Part shown: piece after piece, positions 63,115-64,000 of the stretch | Position numbering within the stretch: position 1 is the first letter of the stretch | Layout of the letters: each line of letters opens with the position of its first letter | From: Ulvibacterium sp. | Lineage (GTDB): Bacteria; Bacteroidota; Bacteroidia; Flavobacteriales; Flavobacteriaceae | Assembly (NCBI RefSeq): GCF_028285715.1 | Contig: NZ_JANQOO010000021.1 | Location: 310,001-374,000, forward strand | Direction of reading: 5' to 3' | DNA: 64,000 nucleotides | Notes under the pieces: generated by a model | Database searches by the model: none | What the model was told of the DNA's origin: nothing | Seen by the model: the letters and a program-made list of their open reading frames with translations, nothing else | Made by a program: the position numbers and the translations under genes

Positions 63115-64000
63115 TGAACAATCCAGAAGTAGTAATGATAGGCCTAGGCTATATTGGCCTGCCTACAGCAGCATTGATTGCGGAAGGGGGAACCTATGTC
63201 CATGGCGTGGACATTAACCAGAAAGTTGTGGACACCATAAACCGAGGTGAAATTCATATTGTAGAACCTTCTTTGGATACTGCGGTTTCAAAAGCTGTGG
63301 GTGGAGGTTTTTTAAAAGCCGATACAACTCCTGTAGCGGCGGATAACTACCTGATAGTAGTACCCACGCCCTTTAAGGACAAAAATGAACCCGACATTTC
63401 TTTCGTCCATGCCGCAACGAAAGCGATACTACCCTTACTCAAGGAAGGTGATCTATATATCATTGAATCTACCTCGCCTGTTGGAACCACAGAGAAGATG
63501 ATGCAGTACATTTATGAAGAACGTCCGGAACTAAATGGAAAGTTGCATATTGCATATTGTCCAGAACGTGTATTACCGGGTAATGTAATGTATGAATTAG
63601 TACATAATGATAGGGTCATTGGTGGAGTCGATGAGGCCTCAACTGAGAAGGCGGTAGCTTTTTATGCCAAATACGTTAAAGGTGAATTGCACAAGACCAA
63701 TGCCCGGACCGCCGAAATGTGTAAATTGGTGGAAAATTCTTCTAGGGATGTACAAATCGCTTTTGCCAACGAGTTATCATTAATTTCAGACAAAGCCGAT
63801 ATTAATGTCTGGGAATTGATAAACTTGGCCAACAAGCACCCAAGAGTAAATATCTTGCAACCCGGATGCGGTGTGGGCGGCCATTGCATCGCAGTAGACC
63901 CTTATTTCATCGTTTCCGACTATCCTATGGAGTCCAAAATAATAGGTACGGCCAGGGAGGTGAACAACTATAAATCATTTTGGTGTGCGGAGAAGGTCCA
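63114..64000 (+). CDS. wecC: UDP-N-acetyl-D-mannosaminuronate dehydrogenase, truncated by window end
   Basis: The first 295 codons of a WecC-type dehydrogenase: VVMIGLGYIGLPTAALIAEG, VVPTPFKDKNEPDISFVHAA, ESTSPVGTTEKMMQYI, YCPERVLPGNVMYELVHNDR and the catalytic Cys in GCGVGGHCIAVDPYF. It oxidises UDP-ManNAc to UDP-ManNAcA. The frame is open to the last base of the window, so the C-terminal UDP-binding domain lies outside. It starts on the wecB stop (TAATG). Confidence 0.93.
   Translation, partial: MNNPEVVMIGLGYIGLPTAALIAEGGTYVHGVDINQKVVDTINRGEIHIVEPSLDTAVSKAVGGGFLKADTTPVAADNYLIVVPTPFKDKNEPDISFVHAATKAILPLLKEGDLYIIESTSPVGTTEKMMQYIYEERPELNGKLHIAYCPERVLPGNVMYELVHNDRVIGGVDEASTEKAVAFYAKYVKGELHKTNARTAEMCKLVENSSRDVQIAFANELSLISDKADINVWELINLANKHPRVNILQPGCGVGGHCIAVDPYFIVSDYPMESKIIGTAREVNNYKSFWCAEKV

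Noticed and set aside
1-64000. CRISPR arrays, tRNA or rRNA genes, intact insertion sequences
   Set aside because: No regularly spaced repeats, cloverleaf-like sequences or transposase reading frames were noticed on either strand by eye; a tRNAscan-SE and IS search would be decisive.

Overview
The window reads as part of a Flavobacteriia (Bacteroidota) chromosome, probably from a marine member. The evidence is moderate-to-low GC with AT-rich spacers, promoters of the Bacteroidota TTG-N17-23-TAnnTTTG type, DUF5916/CBM9-like and DUF6268 outer-membrane proteins, a lipoprotein sulfatase, many Cys-lipoproteins and a large Wzx/Wzy exopolysaccharide (EPS) locus. No rRNA, tRNA, CRISPR array or intact insertion sequence was recognised.

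Region A (1-15,036). After the end of one gene, a small secreted ASCFFCG-motif protein and a secreted AstE/AspA-type zinc hydrolase on the + strand, the - strand carries a compact run of genes. In transcription order it reads: small His/Cys membrane protein; ABC ATPase; two DUF3526 ABC-2 permeases; two paralogous solute-binding lipoproteins; one FecCD permease; one FecE/BtuD-like ATPase; a 52-codon gene that overlaps both neighbours; a Tat-type exported alanine-racemase-like protein with an altered active site; a secreted alpha/beta hydrolase; and a DUF5916 outer-membrane protein. Overlaps and short gaps suggest one transcription unit joining an export-type ABC system, a metallophore/cobalamin-type importer and periplasmic enzymes.

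Region B (15,037-24,633). A sparse stretch holds a double-glycine-leader peptide gene with a six-cysteine core and a strong terminator, a convergent family 2 glycosyltransferase, and small gene remnants. Next come three - strand genes for a sulfatase between two paralogous FAD oxidoreductases, with a possible SusD C-terminal scar just upstream, then a DUF6268 barrel protein and a stand-alone NAD(P)HX epimerase.

Region C (25,139-64,000). This is an EPS/capsule locus of about 39 kb that runs past the window end. It has a PHP tyrosine phosphatase (CpsB-like); an RfbB/RfbA/aminotransferase/WbqC/WecF-like set for a dTDP-4-amino-4,6-dideoxyhexose; Wzx and Wzy; an AsnB-like protein without the N-terminal cysteine; glycosyltransferases; PglC and PglD followed by a decayed pglE copy; and a secreted beta-helix lipoprotein on the opposite strand. 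A divergent - strand operon supplies the working PglE, PglF, Wza and Wzc. The + strand resumes with UDP-glucose dehydrogenase, UDP-glucuronate epimerase, TviC/WbpP and TviB/WbpO homologues, glycosyltransferases, a fused MDR-Gfo/Idh/MocA oxidoreductase, a heparinase II/III protein, WecB and a truncated WecC. Together they predict an acidic polymer drawing on UDP-GlcA/GalA, UDP-HexNAcA, UDP-ManNAcA, UDP-diNAcBac-type and dTDP-amino sugars, built on an undecaprenyl carrier by PglC, flipped by Wzx, polymerised by Wzy and exported by Wza/Wzc.
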